A stretch of DNA of 64,000 nucleotides from Sipunculus nudus (GCA_026874595.1 CM049311.1:33871676-33935675); one strand, 5' to 3'; shown: positions 23,301 through 35,879, numbered from the stretch's first letter. The notes: generated by a model from the sequence alone, not told the origin. A program made the numbers and translations.

Positions 23301-25768
23301 AGCAAACGTTCAGCTGAAGCGAGGCACCCGCTTTAGGATGACCTTAATATATTTTGTTTTTAAATCTATAGCAAGCTTACGTCTGAAAGATGACGTTCTT
23401 TATACATCGCCTTCTGTTTTTCCATTTTAAGGGGTTTCTCGACAAATTTTTCACAACCAAACAATGTTATACCTTTACAGTGGATTTTGGGAAAGATTTT
23501 GATATCTCAGTGACGCCATTTTGAAATGAAAATGGTGTTAGTATCACCTGGCAAGCGAGATTTTATGCAACCGACCAAGAATCTCAAAGCGATGCATCCT
23601 TGGATCGTGACAACCTCAACACAAGGCGGAATTCTTCTGTAACTTATTACCTACCGCGTGCACGAACAGCTAGTAATTCACCAGCCAATAATTTGTCCTA
23701 TCGCTTTGTAAACCAACGCTAAACACCAAATATAAAACATATGGTCGTCCGTTTAGGCCTTGCCAAAAATAAATGTTTTACGGACTGTTGTATCAAAAAC
23801 ATAATTTGTGCTATCGGGCGATTATTTTTCTGGTCAAGATATTAAACACAGAATATTTGCAACAATATAAGAACAATTTTGCTTCAGTTCTTGGAATATA
23901 TTTTGCGATGAAAATACAAAAGTTTTCTTCAGTTCTTGAAATATTGTTCATGAGTATTATGACATTTGGTCCAATTTCCATAATTTTCATGCATCTGTTT
24001 AAGATAACTAATCAGCGATTGACCAATGGTCTTGTCCTCCGAAATTTAGAACGACGAATATATGAGTGTATAATTGATTATAATTTGTTAACACCCGCTG
24101 ATTCCTTTCAGTGAAACATATAGAATATTGACAGAAATGGGTCCAGATGAAATTCAGGGGGTCTCGAACCCCCCTTATCACCCTCCGAAAAAATGTTTTA
24201 AATGGTTCAAACCTAGGTTTCTAGGTCAACCCCCCCCCCCCCCCATGGACCTCTTTGAGATTTTCTTGAGGTTTTCCACACCTTTCTTATAAAGGTGATA
24301 TCAGCAGTTATTTCGGTTGGATACGAGAGTTTTAAGCTTAATGCATGCTCACAAGTAAATTATGTAAATCTAATGCATGTTCACCTCGGTAAACTCTTAT
24401 AGATGAAGTCGGACTTGGCCTTACTGTCGACTTGTACCAACCTCGCTCCCATCGTCAGGCACGTGTTCAAAGCGTCTATCCACTTGGCTTTCTCCTTTGA
24501 CCGCCAGTAACACGTCCTGTTAGTGTCGTAAACGGCAGTAGACGGACATACGCTTACTGTCATCTCTGAAACAAATATTAACTCGAGCTTATCGTCAGTG
24601 ATGTTACACCTGAGTCAGGACTTGAACTAGAGTCCACTTTTTCAAAGGACTCGGACTCGAAGGCCTTGAGCTCTGACTTGTACTCGGACTTGGAAGAATT
24701 CAGGCCGAGTCCATTTCGAGTCCAATAGAAAAGATTCTCTCTAACATATTCTAAAACGAATGTAGACTTGGTGAACTAATAACAGAAAATTACAACAAAT
24801 AATATTATACATACATGAGAACCTCCGAATTACAGACATTTTGTCCACAATAACGAGATGCAATTAGTAGGGAGGTTATAGATTTCGGGACCTACTTTAA
24901 AGTTGCCATCAATAGGAGATGCCTTGAGTACAAAGGTGCCCGTAAGGAGAGGTTCTACTGTACCAATAATAGCTCTGCATCAGGGGCTAAACGTATTAAA
25001 ACGAAACACTTGCAAACAAACATAAATTGAAGATGGTGAACTTTGACTCGAAACGCGAGGAATTGGACTTTAGACTCGAGTAGCCGGGACTCGGTCGTGC
25101 ACTCGGACTCGAACGGTGTGGACTACATCACTTCTGGTCGTTTGTACTTGAGAAAAACGATTTGTTTGGCAACTTTAGAGATGTATAAATGGATATAAGA
25201 TTGAGATTGATATTCACTTTAGAAGTTTCGGTTGAGCCAAACTGCATGTTATAGTCGTATCAGTGATGTAGTCGATTCCACATAAATCGTGTTCTTAAGG
25301 TCAGAGCTTCTTCGAGTCAGAATTAGTGTAACTCGAGTCAACCCGAGTCAAGTCCGAGCCAAATACAAATATTTCAGTGAAGTCGGTTGCAGGGTAAACC
25401 CAAAGGTTCTTCCATAAAGAAATATGGACTTCATTTCACATGATTTACATGCCTTCATTATGTGAAAAAAAATAAGTTCACTGATCATCTTTATAAACGT
25501 TCTAAAAATGTCGAATAATCCTCTAGGACATAAACACAACTATGTCCAGAAGCGGATGGGGGGGGGGGGGGGGGGGGGTCCAGGGCCCACCCACCCCCCG
25601 CTTGCTCCCAACCAACGACCTTTTTTAGACAAAAATTTATGCATTTATATATATAATAGTTGTGATAATAAATTATTTATGTATATATTCATTAATAATA
25701 TTATAAATAATGTAAATCTAAATATAAAAAATCTAAAATGTAAATTAACGCATCTCTCTCTTTCTCTC

Positions 25769-25801
<33 letters not shown>

Positions 25802-25931
25802 TACAGAATATGGTATTTAGCTAGATGTTATATACAAGTAAATAAAGATAAGGGAATTCTTTAAACTATTTTATATTTCCCTGATGTGATAATTTACGAT
25901 TGATGTGATAATGTTAATGTTTGTATGTATG

Positions 25932-25971
<40 letters not shown>

Positions 25972-28900
25972 CATATAGATATATTTATTTTAAACATATA
26001 TTATATACAGCTAGTGTGACAATATTTATGAATTTTTATAAATAATATTACTTATAATAGCTTTAAATGCATACGAATGTTAATATAGAAACAGTATAAT
26101 GTAAGTAAACACATCTGTAAACATATATTTTTTAAAATTTCTATCAATAAATCATATTGTCTCTCTGTTTCCTGTTGATAAGAGCCCTGCGAGATTTCCC
26201 CGACAGCGGTCATGAATCAATTAAAAAAAAACGCCTCTCATCGTAAGACTTCCTGTCCATGTGAGGGGCAGAGCGGCAGGTGTTCGTAAGAGGTGGTCTC
26301 GCGCGTTGTCGAAGGCACATGAATAAATCAAAACTTTGTAAAGAAGGAACATAAACAGAAAAGAGACTCGAAAGACTCTTGAAAAAAAAACAGAGAAAAT
26401 TGCTAAAAAAAACATTCAAATCATTCAAAACCCCAAAAGGTAAAACTGCAGACTTAAGACGGATAAGAAAAAGTGGTGTAGACAGCTAAGTAAAAAAGAA
26501 CACATCTGCTTAGTAACGCATTAATTGAAGAAGTGAGAAGTACAAGGAAAAGAAAAAGTTATGGGTCACTTAGTGTAAGTGGGCGTATCCTCAAAAAGTA
26601 CAGGCTCCTGGGATCATTTGGGTCTGAAACGGGCATATCGATCTATTGAAAACTAAAAACAAAAGAGACGGCGAGCAAAACAACTTGCTCTTGAGAATCG
26701 TAAAAATTGAAAGCAACATATCAGATTTCATAAAGCCATTCACTTCAAGCATGGACTTATTCGGATTTCATGCCCATCGCGTTTAAGAGCAGTTCAAATA
26801 AATGTCAAAGCTGAAAGCTGCATTAGGTTGTGGAGAAGTCATTGTAAAATTGGACTTCTCACAGAATTATTCCTGTCGATCAGTAGATGAGATCCAGTCA
26901 GCTTATTGGGCACAAACAGGGGTAACGATCCATCCGATTGTAACGTACTATGGGGACACAGTTGGAACCCCGCAACATAAGAGTTTTTTTCGTGATATCG
27001 GATGAATTGTCTCACTCTTCAACCACGGTTTTGGCTATTATTGACAAACTGATACCAAAGGTTAGAACAATGAAGCCCAAAACTTCAGAAAGTTCTTAAG
27101 TGGTGTCGCCGGAACCCGGTTGTGATTTTGGCCATAATGCTGTTACACTTCTTGGATGGGTTAAAAGTGTCAGGAGGATGAAAATAGTTTATTCACTTCT
27201 CTGAGGACAAATCCTGCTACAAATGTTTAAAGGTTGTTATGTTAAAGTGATTTACAAGAATAAGGGACCATGCCATCACTCAAGCATACAATGCATGGCA
27301 CACTGCACACAAAGATAAGAAAATTCAATAAGTTTTAAAATTATTTAAAAAACCACATATGTACAGAAATCCCAATTATAGGGAAAATATCACATTTTCA
27401 CAACAATAGTATTTTCACTCTGCCAGTAATACAGTATAATAACTATCAAAGCCCCGCACTCCGACCAAACATGTGTGCTGGCTAATGGCTGGCTAAACAA
27501 ATGACCAATTCGGCTGCTGCGAACAATTTGTCCACACCTAGCTGTGAACAAAACGGTCCACATGCCTTATAAACCCTAATAATTAAAAATAACTATTCTT
27601 ATTTTGTGCTAGTTTGAGATCTGACCGAGAAGGTACATAAAACCCAGTAATGTAATATATCAGGAATGATTTTCCCTCCGTTTGCCGTCAATAAGACCTG
27701 TGGACAACAGCCAAACTCCGTTGACCGCTTCGTGGTCCACGTTGTTAATGCCTAGCTCACATGCATATACACCGGGCGCCGTGCGATTTTTATAACCCGG
27801 CGGCTTCCTGTGAGTTTTCGAGACCGTACGGTCACCGTGTGATTTTTCATCCCACTTTGTTTGCACTCACATAATCTACGGCGACCGTCCGCTGACCTCG
27901 TGATCTTGATTGTTTAGGGGGGCCGTCCGGGAACCGTAGGGTGACCGTGCGGGTTCTATGCATGAAACAAGTACACCGTACGCTGCCCGGTCGGTGACCG
28001 GCAGACGCCAGGCCGGCGATCGCTGGCTCTGTGCGGCCACCGTAAGGTTATTTTCTGATTAATGTTGAACATTAAGCCAACGAATAAGAAACAGTCAAAT
28101 AGGATAGAGACCAATATTATCTTTCGGTATATTACAATAAATTTTTTTCTTATGTAACTCGATTCGATTTTTCATAATTAACGTTTACTACAAAATATAA
28201 TTATACGAAATCATTTATTGATATTATATTTATTGTATAGCCAAACCTGAGCGCTATACGTATTCAAATCAATTTTCAAGGTCCAATAAAACACTTGGCA
28301 CGTTTAGAGAAGTTGGCTTCGGTACACAGAGGTTCAGTGTTTTTAATATATATGCCGATGTGGCTGTATTTATATATCCGACAGCTCTGCTTCAGGGCAC
28401 CGTGAGGACAGCGCACAGGCAAAAGTTACATCGCAAGGGAGCCGTGCGGCCCCGCACAGCAGCCATTCGACTTTTCACATATCACACCGAGCCCTTACGG
28501 GTACCGTAGGTCTATCGCACGGTGCCCGTACGCCAACGGCGGACACCGCTAAGCGCCCGTATGATTATTTTCGGAAAAATTACCCGGGAAATGGTACGGG
28601 TGCCGCACGGATGCCGGCCAGTGCCCGTAAGGAGATCGTACGGGTTGTCTACGGGCTGTCTACGGCCTTTCTACGGGCTTACGGTGAGTTGAAAACGCTG
28701 GGAGAATTGAGCGCAGCCAGCTCATTACCACGGCGCCCGTACGGCGAGTAAAAATTGAACCGGCCCCACGAAAATCGTACGGTTACCTTGCGGTCACCGT
28801 GCGAATATAGCCAAAACTGGTGATTTTACACACCGTACGGGCCAAGTAGGCTATATGTGATAGCGGCTTTACAAACAAGCAACGATCAGCTGTTTCATTA

Positions 28901-29397
28901 TCCCTTCATAGTGTTCACATTGTATATATAACTTAGCCTTATATACAAACTCCAGATCAACTGGGAACAACTTCACCTTATATTTAAAAATCATTTTTTT
29001 CCTGAAGACCCCTTGTTAATTGACTTAATCTGCTTTAATTACAAGTGGGCCCTATAGACTAAATTTTATGCCGACGGGGAACACATTTCTGTGCAGTTTT
29101 CTTAAAACATACTTTGTTTAAGTATATAATGAGAAGATTATTCACATCTCCCTGCACATAAACAGGAAATCAAGTAGGCTTATTAGCTTATTCTTATTGG
29201 TTGTCAACCTTTAGCCTTAATAAATAACACAATTAACCACACCAAATTGAAGGGCAGCCATGCATATCTATGATAAAATTCGCCAAAGCATTCCAGGGGC
29301 GTAGCCGGGGGGGGGGGGGGCGCAGGGGGTCATGCCCCCCCCCCCCTCCGTCGCATCCAGTACTCCCCGTCCATTCGGAATTTCACTTAAACTTATA

Positions 29398-29461
<64 letters not shown>

Positions 29462-30457
29462 TTAGGTTTCCTTTGCTATAAGTGGCAGATCCAGAGGGGG
29501 GGCCTTCTGCAATATCTCTCATTTATCTAATTTTCCAATTTTCGTGATTTATTTTCGTTATTCATATTTCTTTTTATTAAATAGCTTTTTATTTTTTTAT
29601 TAAATAACTTTTATTAAAGTTATCTGCAGTTTATTACTTTCAAATTTATAAGTTGAGTTTAATGATATTTATGAACAGCTGTAGAGCACCAGGCCCTGAT
29701 TGGGGTCGACCGTGAACAATCTCACGGTTCCTCTGGTGATACTTGACATATCAGTTATTTCACTCCGAGAATTACATTTAAAAGATAACAGTTTGCAAGT
29801 AAGAAACGTAAATGCGCTTTTGCGTCATTGACTTGTTTGAAAACGATTGGAATTTTATATCCTTATTTAGAAGAAGTATAAATATTAAATATTGAACCTC
29901 TCTACAGTTGGCCTACATAACGCAAAGACATAAAAGAACAGTTTTTCAGGTATTTTATGTTGAAAATATCCTCTTTACATTGCATTATCAAAAAAACTTT
30001 CCAATATGGGGGGGGGGGGGGTATGCCCTCCCCAGGTACCTGTTACTCACTTTAATGAAACCATGGTTCATATTTAAAGATAAACATAAATATATTTTCA
30101 TACACTAAAATATTAATGTATAGTAATAATATTAATAATATATTTATATATATATATACATATATATACATACATATACACGTATATATATATATATATA
30201 TATATATATAAGTTTTCATAGTACCAACACATGCATATAAGCGACCCTACCCCCCCCCCCCCGTTTTCGAATTTAAGGATCCGCCGGCCCCGTCCCCTCC
30301 CTCAATCTTGGCTACGCCCCTGCACTCGATCGAAAACTAATGGAAAACGTGTAAAAATAAACAAAATATGAAAGAACATAAAAAAGAGAAAATATTAGCA
30401 CGCACCTGCACAGACCACGAAGCTTACAATAAACAAACCCAGCTTCTCCGGGAACAT
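17305..30457 (-). CDS. secreted C-type lectin with PAN/apple-like C-terminal domain, complete 4-exon gene
   Basis: Exons: 30457-30406 (signal peptide MFPEKLGLFIVSFVVCA), 24565-24385 and 22622-22375 (the two halves of a C-type lectin domain), 17570-17305 (C-terminal domain, TGA stop). Phases 1, 2 and 1 match at all three introns, giving 248 aa. CTLD marks: C24, C36, C53, WIALND at 81-86, QPN at 121-123 (the position of the EPN/QPD sugar-binding motif), C130, WQD at 139-141 in place of the usual WND, C144, C152. Residues ~161-248 have a PAN/apple-like cysteine pattern (ECPLHCLQAVTCKGYY, then QSC). Probably an extracellular recognition protein, possibly in innate immunity; calcium and sugar specificity are inferred. 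A paralogue's first exon lies about 29 kb away on the same strand. The C-terminal domain is called from cysteine spacing only and is less certain than the CTLD. Confidence 0.88.
17571..22374 (-). other. lectin intron 3
   Basis: Bounded by GTGAGT at 22374 and a CAG acceptor at 17571. It holds a poly-C tract near 17874-17886 and a fragment at about 20690-21150 with CAGCTGACTATAGG, GGTCACAGTGACC and AGGTCACCATGACC, related to the 7131-8690 tandem-core element. No coding exon seen. Confidence 0.7.
20690..21150. repeat. fragment of an AGGTCA-palindrome tandem-core element
   Basis: Carries GCTCAGCTGACTATAGG, then GGTCACAGTGACCTTATTT and AGGTCACCATGACCTTATTT about 100 bp apart. These are the same palindrome class as in the 7.1-8.7 kb array, with other flanking bases. 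Confidence 0.45.
22623..24384 (-). other. lectin intron 2
   Basis: Donor GTGAAC at 24384, acceptor AAAAG at 22623. Contains a poly-C tract near 24231-24244. The open frame at 23773-24114 is AT-rich with no domain and is taken as chance. Confidence 0.65.
24605..25130. repeat. GACTCG-rich dispersed repeat, copy 2
   Basis: Same order of motifs as 4940-5455: GAGTCCACTTTTTCAAAGGACTCGG at the left, CGAGTCCAATAGAAAAG next, then GACTCGAGTAGCCGGGACTCGG and GGACTACATCAC at the right. A short related piece begins near 25262 (GTGATGTAGTCGATTCC). It lies inside lectin intron 1. Confidence 0.6.
25752..25802. repeat. (CT)n microsatellite
   Basis: CT-rich run of about 50 bp with one CCC interruption. Confidence 0.9.
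25938..25969. repeat. (TA)n microsatellite
   Basis: About 32 bp of TA within lectin intron 1. Confidence 0.9.
26760..27010 (+). pseudogene. transposon-derived protein fragment (probable transposase-like)
   Basis: Translation from 26802 gives MSKLKAALGCGEVIVKLDFSQNYSC, then DEIQSAYWAQTGVTIHPIVTYYG, and stops at 27003. The LDFxxNYxC ... EIQSAxW ... VTIHPxVxYY pattern recalls repeated uncharacterised metazoan proteins that I believe are transposon-derived. This is recall of a pattern, not a search. The following sequence is out of frame with stops, and the fragment lies antisense in lectin intron 1. Confidence 0.45.
27700..28860. repeat. GC-rich repeat with clustered CCGTACGG-like words
   Basis: CCGTACGG and close variants (CCCGTACG, CCGTGCGG, ACCGTAAGG) occur over ten times, in 27770-28050 and 28380-28850, on either side of an AT-rich centre. 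Examples are GACCGTACGGTCACC near 27825 and CACCGTACGGG near 28833. The symmetrical layout suggests a foldback-type element, but exact ends were not found. No coding frame recognised. Confidence 0.45.
29401..29458. repeat. (TA)n microsatellite
   Basis: About 58 bp of TA inside the TIR element. Confidence 0.95.
30183..30210. repeat. (TA)n microsatellite
   Basis: About 28 bp of TA, preceded by a degenerate TATACA stretch from 30140. Confidence 0.9.
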
Positions 30458-30530
30458 TCTTGTTCCTTGCGACTGCCAACCAGTAACTGGCAGGCCAGCT
30501 TCCTCCTCAAGGGATCTCCTCTACGTGTCT

Positions 30531-30537
30531 TATAATA
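30531..30537 (-). promoter_or_regulatory. TATA-like box of the complete lectin gene
   Basis: TATTATA on the minus strand, 74 nt upstream of the ATG, within GATTATTATAAGACACG. It is shared with the paralogue's promoter at 1260-1266. A TATA box about 30 nt before the transcription start would leave a 5' UTR of roughly 40 nt. Confidence 0.45.
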
Positions 30538-31580
30538 ATCAATGTTTATTTGTTACCATCGAGGAAATATATGCATACATTTTCTCCTTGCAACTTGTAT
30601 CCAGCGCTAAACGTATTATTCTTTGGGCCATGTCAATAAGAAAAAGCATGTTAAGCTTGCGAAATTTATATCGGCATTTTTATTCTCCTTTTAAATCGTG
30701 TGATTTGTGTTGGCTGTTGTACTGGAAAAGAGATGGAAACCTTATATACGTACCGATGTGGCGATTAACATGTATATACGTTTTTCTAACGTCTAATTTT
30801 CATAATTTGTTTTAAAAAAGTGTAATTTTTCAGGGTTTCCTTCAACCAAAATCTTTCATGCAGTATGTGCACGCAACCAAGAACATAGGGTGTTTCCCAT
30901 CAGTCCAATTCATTATACATCGCGTCGGAAGTGACTTGCGATATTTTCCATCAAGGGATCGGGCGGCCGGCTTGATCCTCTGATATAAGTGGTTTATACT
31001 GTTAACAACATTTTTATTTAAAAAATAACATGCTACAAGTAAGTATATTTGATAGATTACATCACATGACGGTTACGTCAACTCAATGCAATAAATCATT
31101 TTTAAAGCGGTCCTGTCACCAAAATAAAGTGTTTTACTGAGGGTATGTGGCAAATTGCACCCAATATCAATACGTTTAGAGTTTATATTTTCCTAATTTT
31201 CTCCGACAACCCCCTGTAATTAAATAGATACCCATAAAGACATATCAGAAGGACTGTGCATAATGATAACACTGTGTCAAAAGTGTTTCGCAGTTGCTAC
31301 TATAAGAATGTTTGATTATAAGCCATGTTAACCTTTGAGACTAGGATTTTTTGGCTGATATTAACAGTTTTTTTTTAATTCCCTCAGAATTGAAATATAA
31401 TATGACAGAGATATGTCTTTTCTGTTTTTATCACCCTTTGTTTAAAATATCCATTACCATAGCAACACAATATCTATATTCTGTTTTGTAAATCACCTAG
31501 TCATTAATTTGACACGCAGAAATTACCTCCACAACTGTCATGTAATTAGTATTCCTTGCGGTAGTCATACAGTATACTAT

Positions 31581-34500
31581 TTTGGTTTTCATGTCTAAAC
31601 CATTTTTTTAAACACCCTTGCTGAATGTTTTGTCCAGCAAATAAAACAAATCTTCTTCAGTGGTCTGTTGGATTCTTTTATCTGAATTGAAAGTTTCGTT
31701 TATTGATTTTCAGTTTTCCGAAATTTCAGGGGCGAAAACAGATGCATGAAGTCCAAACAGATGCTGATATTTTGAAATGTCAAAATCAGTATTCTGTCAT
31801 TCCCGAAAAAAGACCTTTAATAGAGAAGGAATAATACAATCTCAAAAACCACGAAAATTGATTTTTCCCCATGAGCAAAGCGGCTGTGGCCTGACTGAGG
31901 AATGGCGTATTAACGCGCAGTGGAGACTGTGTGGTTGATGTACTTATCATACCTGTCAATATAATAAGAAATGGTTGTTACTCTGGGACACGCCATAAGA
32001 GAAATCCTGGAACTGTTCCAGGACACCTTATTGATCCATGTTATAGAAAATTAAACTTCTAGGAAGTCGTTTCTTCATGCTTTTGGCTTCGTTTTAGTCA
32101 CGGCGGCAAGACTATGATAAGAAAGATTACTGTCTGGAACACTGGTCGTGTAAAGGTAGTCATATAACTAAGCTGTAAACTGTTGATGGATGTAATTTTT
32201 TACTAAGGCGAAAAAATAGGATTGATCTATACTCAATATGCACTATTTTTCACATATTTCATACCATATTTTTGCCTCCACCAAGAGGGTATGCCGTCAT
32301 CCCCGTTCGTGTGTTTTTATGTGACTCCGCCATTCACTACATTTTGTATATTATTTCGCACATATTCCAAGCTCCATTCGTGCATAAATGACTGTAGATT
32401 TGTGAAAAGTTCTTGATGAGGTTCCTTGATCCGGACCATGTGACGGATCGACATCAATACCTAGTCAATTCCAATATTCCCTGAAACTTTCGTGAGATTC
32501 TGTTCAGGATTGCGTGAGTCAGGTTGTGAACAAACACACAAACAAACACATATTGATTTTATCGGTTTTGTAAACAATCCTGAGGCAAAGCCTAAAAACT
32601 ATTTCAAAATTGTATGCAATGTCCAGGCTAGGATCCTATTATTTTCCATGCGGCCATGGCCACCAAAAGGAAGATGCAGCTGGAAAGGTAGGATACTTCA
32701 TTTAATGTAATAACTATAAACAGTATAATCACTTTTAGGCTGTACTAGTGCTTTCTTTCTGAGGACAAGGCGTCTCATTCTGCAGTAACCATGGTTATGT
32801 ATTCTTGGGCAAAATTTGTGAAATGTTAGAATATCGACGGTTCCGAGATTTGCCGAACAGGTTTATTAATTGGGTCATTTTTGTATGCTAAAAACGTCTA
32901 ATTTTCTGCTCTGGGTAGCATTTAACAAGCTTCTATTAAAATATCCGGATGTCTCGTCAAAACACGTGACTTTGGCGTCAAACGAGAATTCTCGAGATCT
33001 GGCAAAATTATTTATACCCCAGTCCCTCAATCTTATCCTAGAGAGGTCTCATTTTCTGTTTTTATTAGCATTTGTTTTACTTTCGGTGACGCGACGCCGT
33101 AATTCATACGAGAAGGAGCTATAGATTTCACAAACATGCTCATAATCAGGGGCGGTTCCAGGATTGCGGAAAAGGAGGGTCCAGTCCATGCGGAGGTGGG
33201 GGGGGGGGGGGGGGTGGGAGTCAAGGCCGTAAAAAATTGGTAGAAAGCCCTTAAAAAGCCTGCGGCGGCTGAAAAAGGCTTGGGGTCCTTGACCCTCTCC
33301 CTAGATCCGCTTTTGATATATGTGTCACGTTAAATGCTACAGAGGTCTAATTGACTGCATGTTGCGGCATTTTATAAGCTGTATCTAATTCAGTCTATAG
33401 TCAAACCTCGCCCATTTGTTCCGAAATGAGAATGCTGTTCTTCATTTACAGCAGTCTAATGGACAGGGCTGGCAACTATGTCACGACTGCATCTTGTATC
33501 GGAAGATTAAACGTTATCCGTTAGTATGTTACAAATTATATGAGTAAGTATATTAAATATTACGTGGTACTGGCTGGGAGACGTCATCTGGCATTCCATG
33601 TCTCATATTATAATTTCTCCATATTACTGCCACCATAAATGATTGATTTTTATATTCGGAGGTACAAATAGGTTGATAGGGTCGCACGTAACTTATTGCC
33701 CTTTTGCGTGACAGGTTTTTGACAGTTACATCGATGAAACCGTTGTTGCACACAAAATGTGCCGTTCCGCTTGGAAATTAATGAAAAAGATGTAAAAAAG
33801 GTCAGCCAATAAAGCTGAATGGTTAATTGCGGCTGATATTACAGAGAGAAATGTCTGAGAATGCCCGAACACACAATATGAGGAATGCTAGTAGATTAAA
33901 ACTATATGTAATATAGGTGTAATTACATAAACATTAGATTCAGCACATTTCATTGCCCCTGAAGAGGTTAACTGCATGCATTACATGTAACAGTTTGACT
34001 TAAGCATTTTGAATATGCACATTTTCTGATATTCTGCATAGTCGTTATTATTATAGGTTATTATAGGTCATTTTATTATATAGATCACACTTACCTATCC
34101 AAAAATAAATGTTTTCTTAAAATAAACAGACAGTTAAAAGCAAAATTTTATTCTGGTATCATATTAACCCCTTTGATGGCATGCATTAATCACTTTCACT
34201 TCGTCAATAAGGGGCCAAGGTGGGGACAGATATATCTGTAAAAAAGATGCGCAATACCATAAAAAAAAGTAGGATATTCTAAGTCTAGGTTTGCACTCAG
34301 GGTGAGCGTTTAGCATGCGTAGCGGCAGGACTGTGGCCCACGACAGTGTTTCACTCAAGCGAGCGAGTTTCGGTGGGCTCCTCGGTGTTATGGCTCATAA
34401 GGACCCGCAGGAACGGTATACCGAACCTGCATGTTATTTGTTGTTGTTTTTTAATTATTTTTTTTTCAAGTATCAGTTAGTTGTTTATCTTATTTGATAG

Positions 34501-35190
34501 TTCTGTCGGCGAATTAGGGGAAATAAAATTACATTGCCTTTACAGGCTTATTTGTGAATTCTTTCATTTGCGAACCACATGTTTCACCCAAGCCAGACTC
34601 CGCTGCACAAAATCGGCCTATACTTTAGCCGAATGAAATTATGGTGCCGGCTGCAAATTAACTCTGCTCGGCACGACTTGTCTCGGCTGTCGACGGCGCA
34701 AAATTGCGGAAGCACCGGGCTCTAGCAGACTGACACACGGAGTGCTTAAACTGTGGATCTCTGGTCACAATTAATTTTAAACATCACATTAGGTCTTTTT
34801 TTTTCATGTGATTACAGAAGGTGTATGTCAGAAAAAGTGTCGTTACACGTTAAGAAAAGGCCGAGGACAAGATATTTTTTTTTTGACAGGGATGCTATAA
34901 TAACGATAAATACGGTAACGCCAAATCTAGAAACACATGTGAGCATGTATTCGGTGTATGTACAAGCGAAGTGTGTGTGTGTGTGATGGTGTACTATATT
35001 TGTGTATAGTCCAGCTTTAGAACTTCATAATATGTGTAATGGGCACATTTTGATAGAGGGCAAAAGGAATCGGCCCCGCCCCCGCCCCAAATTTTACAAC
35101 CAGCGGGGACATTATCCCCCCCCACCCCCACACCATATTGCAAATTATGTGAATGTCATTTTGTCATTAACAAGAGACCCAGGGGTCTAA
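31581..35190. other. intergenic sequence upstream of the lectin gene
   Basis: No gene recognised. It holds a small MITE-like repeat (33147-33314), a poly-G run near 33198-33212, and near 32270-32560 a stretch (GCCTCCACCAAGAGGGTATGCC ... CACAAACAAACAC) that looks like a dispersed invertebrate repeat. Open frames here lack domains. Confidence 0.45.
33147..33314. mobile_element. small MITE-like repeat with CAGGGGCGG-type ends
   Basis: Left end CAGGGGCGGTTCCAGGA; right end inverted AAAAGCGGATCTAGGGA. The ends match imperfectly around the GCGG-T-C-AGG core. About 168 bp with a poly-G core and no coding capacity. Confidence 0.4.
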
Positions 35191-35299
35191 TGTTCACTCT
35201 GTGAATTACTGTGCAATTTGGCAAGTGATTAAAATAAAATGAATGTGAAAATACCATTCATTCCTTTCCACGTGGACACTGTCCTGTTGCACAAGGTAG

Positions 35300-35720
35300 G
35301 TGGTGCCACCTATCTGGTTTATGAGAAAACTTTCCAAGATGACTGCACATGCCAAATTTCAGACCAATACTCCTGAGATATGAGCAATTTTCACCGAAAG
35401 CAAATGTATGAATGGACACCACAGGAAAATTATTGCAGATGGCGCCACCAGTCTTGTTTACGAGATGGGGGTGACGAAGATCTATGGACATGCACAATTT
35501 CAACCAAATACACTGAACAAACACTAAGACAATCAAATGGCAAATGCAAAGTTGGACACTCCGCAAAAAGTATTGTAGGTGGCGCCACCTGTCTGGTTAA
35601 CGAAAAAACTTTCCTAGATGGATAGACATGACAAATTTCAGATCAATACATTGAACCACTCCTGAGATTGAGGGTTGTTATATAAAAGAAACCTGGTTTG
35701 TACTGCACAGAAAGGTTCTC
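35300..35720. repeat. ~140-bp tandem units with GGYGCCACC core
   Basis: The core GGTGCCACC/GGCGCCACC starts at 35302, 35441 and 35581, with spacing 139 and 140. Each is followed by TCTGGTTTATGAGAAAAC-like sequence and GACATGACAAATTTCAGA-like sequence. Confidence 0.65.
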
Positions 35721-35879
35721 CATCATTGTTACCTACAACTTCATAGGTGAGGGAACAAGTATGCCAGGTTTTGGAAAGATCAGTCCAAGGGTCCTAGAGG
35801 AGACTCTGTTTTTGTGGATTATAACAAATAAATACTTAATGACATATTTGGATAAAAGCAGAAAACACCATTACAGCCT

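Larger units (their letters stand above)
29294..30322. mobile_element. DNA transposon with CAGGGGCGTAGCC terminal inverted repeats
   Basis: The 13-bp end CAGGGGCGTAGCC at 29294 recurs exactly inverted at 30310-30322. The interior contains poly-G/poly-C next to each end, two TA tracts and no intact transposase. It is inserted in lectin intron 1 and absent from the paralogous intron. No clear target duplication was found. Confidence 0.6.
28920..31580. repeat. segmental duplication, copy B
   Basis: Counterpart of 640-4060. It contains the first exon and promoter of the complete lectin gene. A TIR element (29294-30322) is inserted in intron 1 of this copy only, so the insertion came after the duplication. 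Confidence 0.8.

Noticed and set aside
23773-24114. 113-aa plus-strand frame
   Set aside because: AT-driven open frame inside lectin intron 2, antisense, with no domain.
35002-35190. Proline-rich peptide from CCCCCCACCCCCAC
   Set aside because: It is a product of C homopolymers, with no conserved context.
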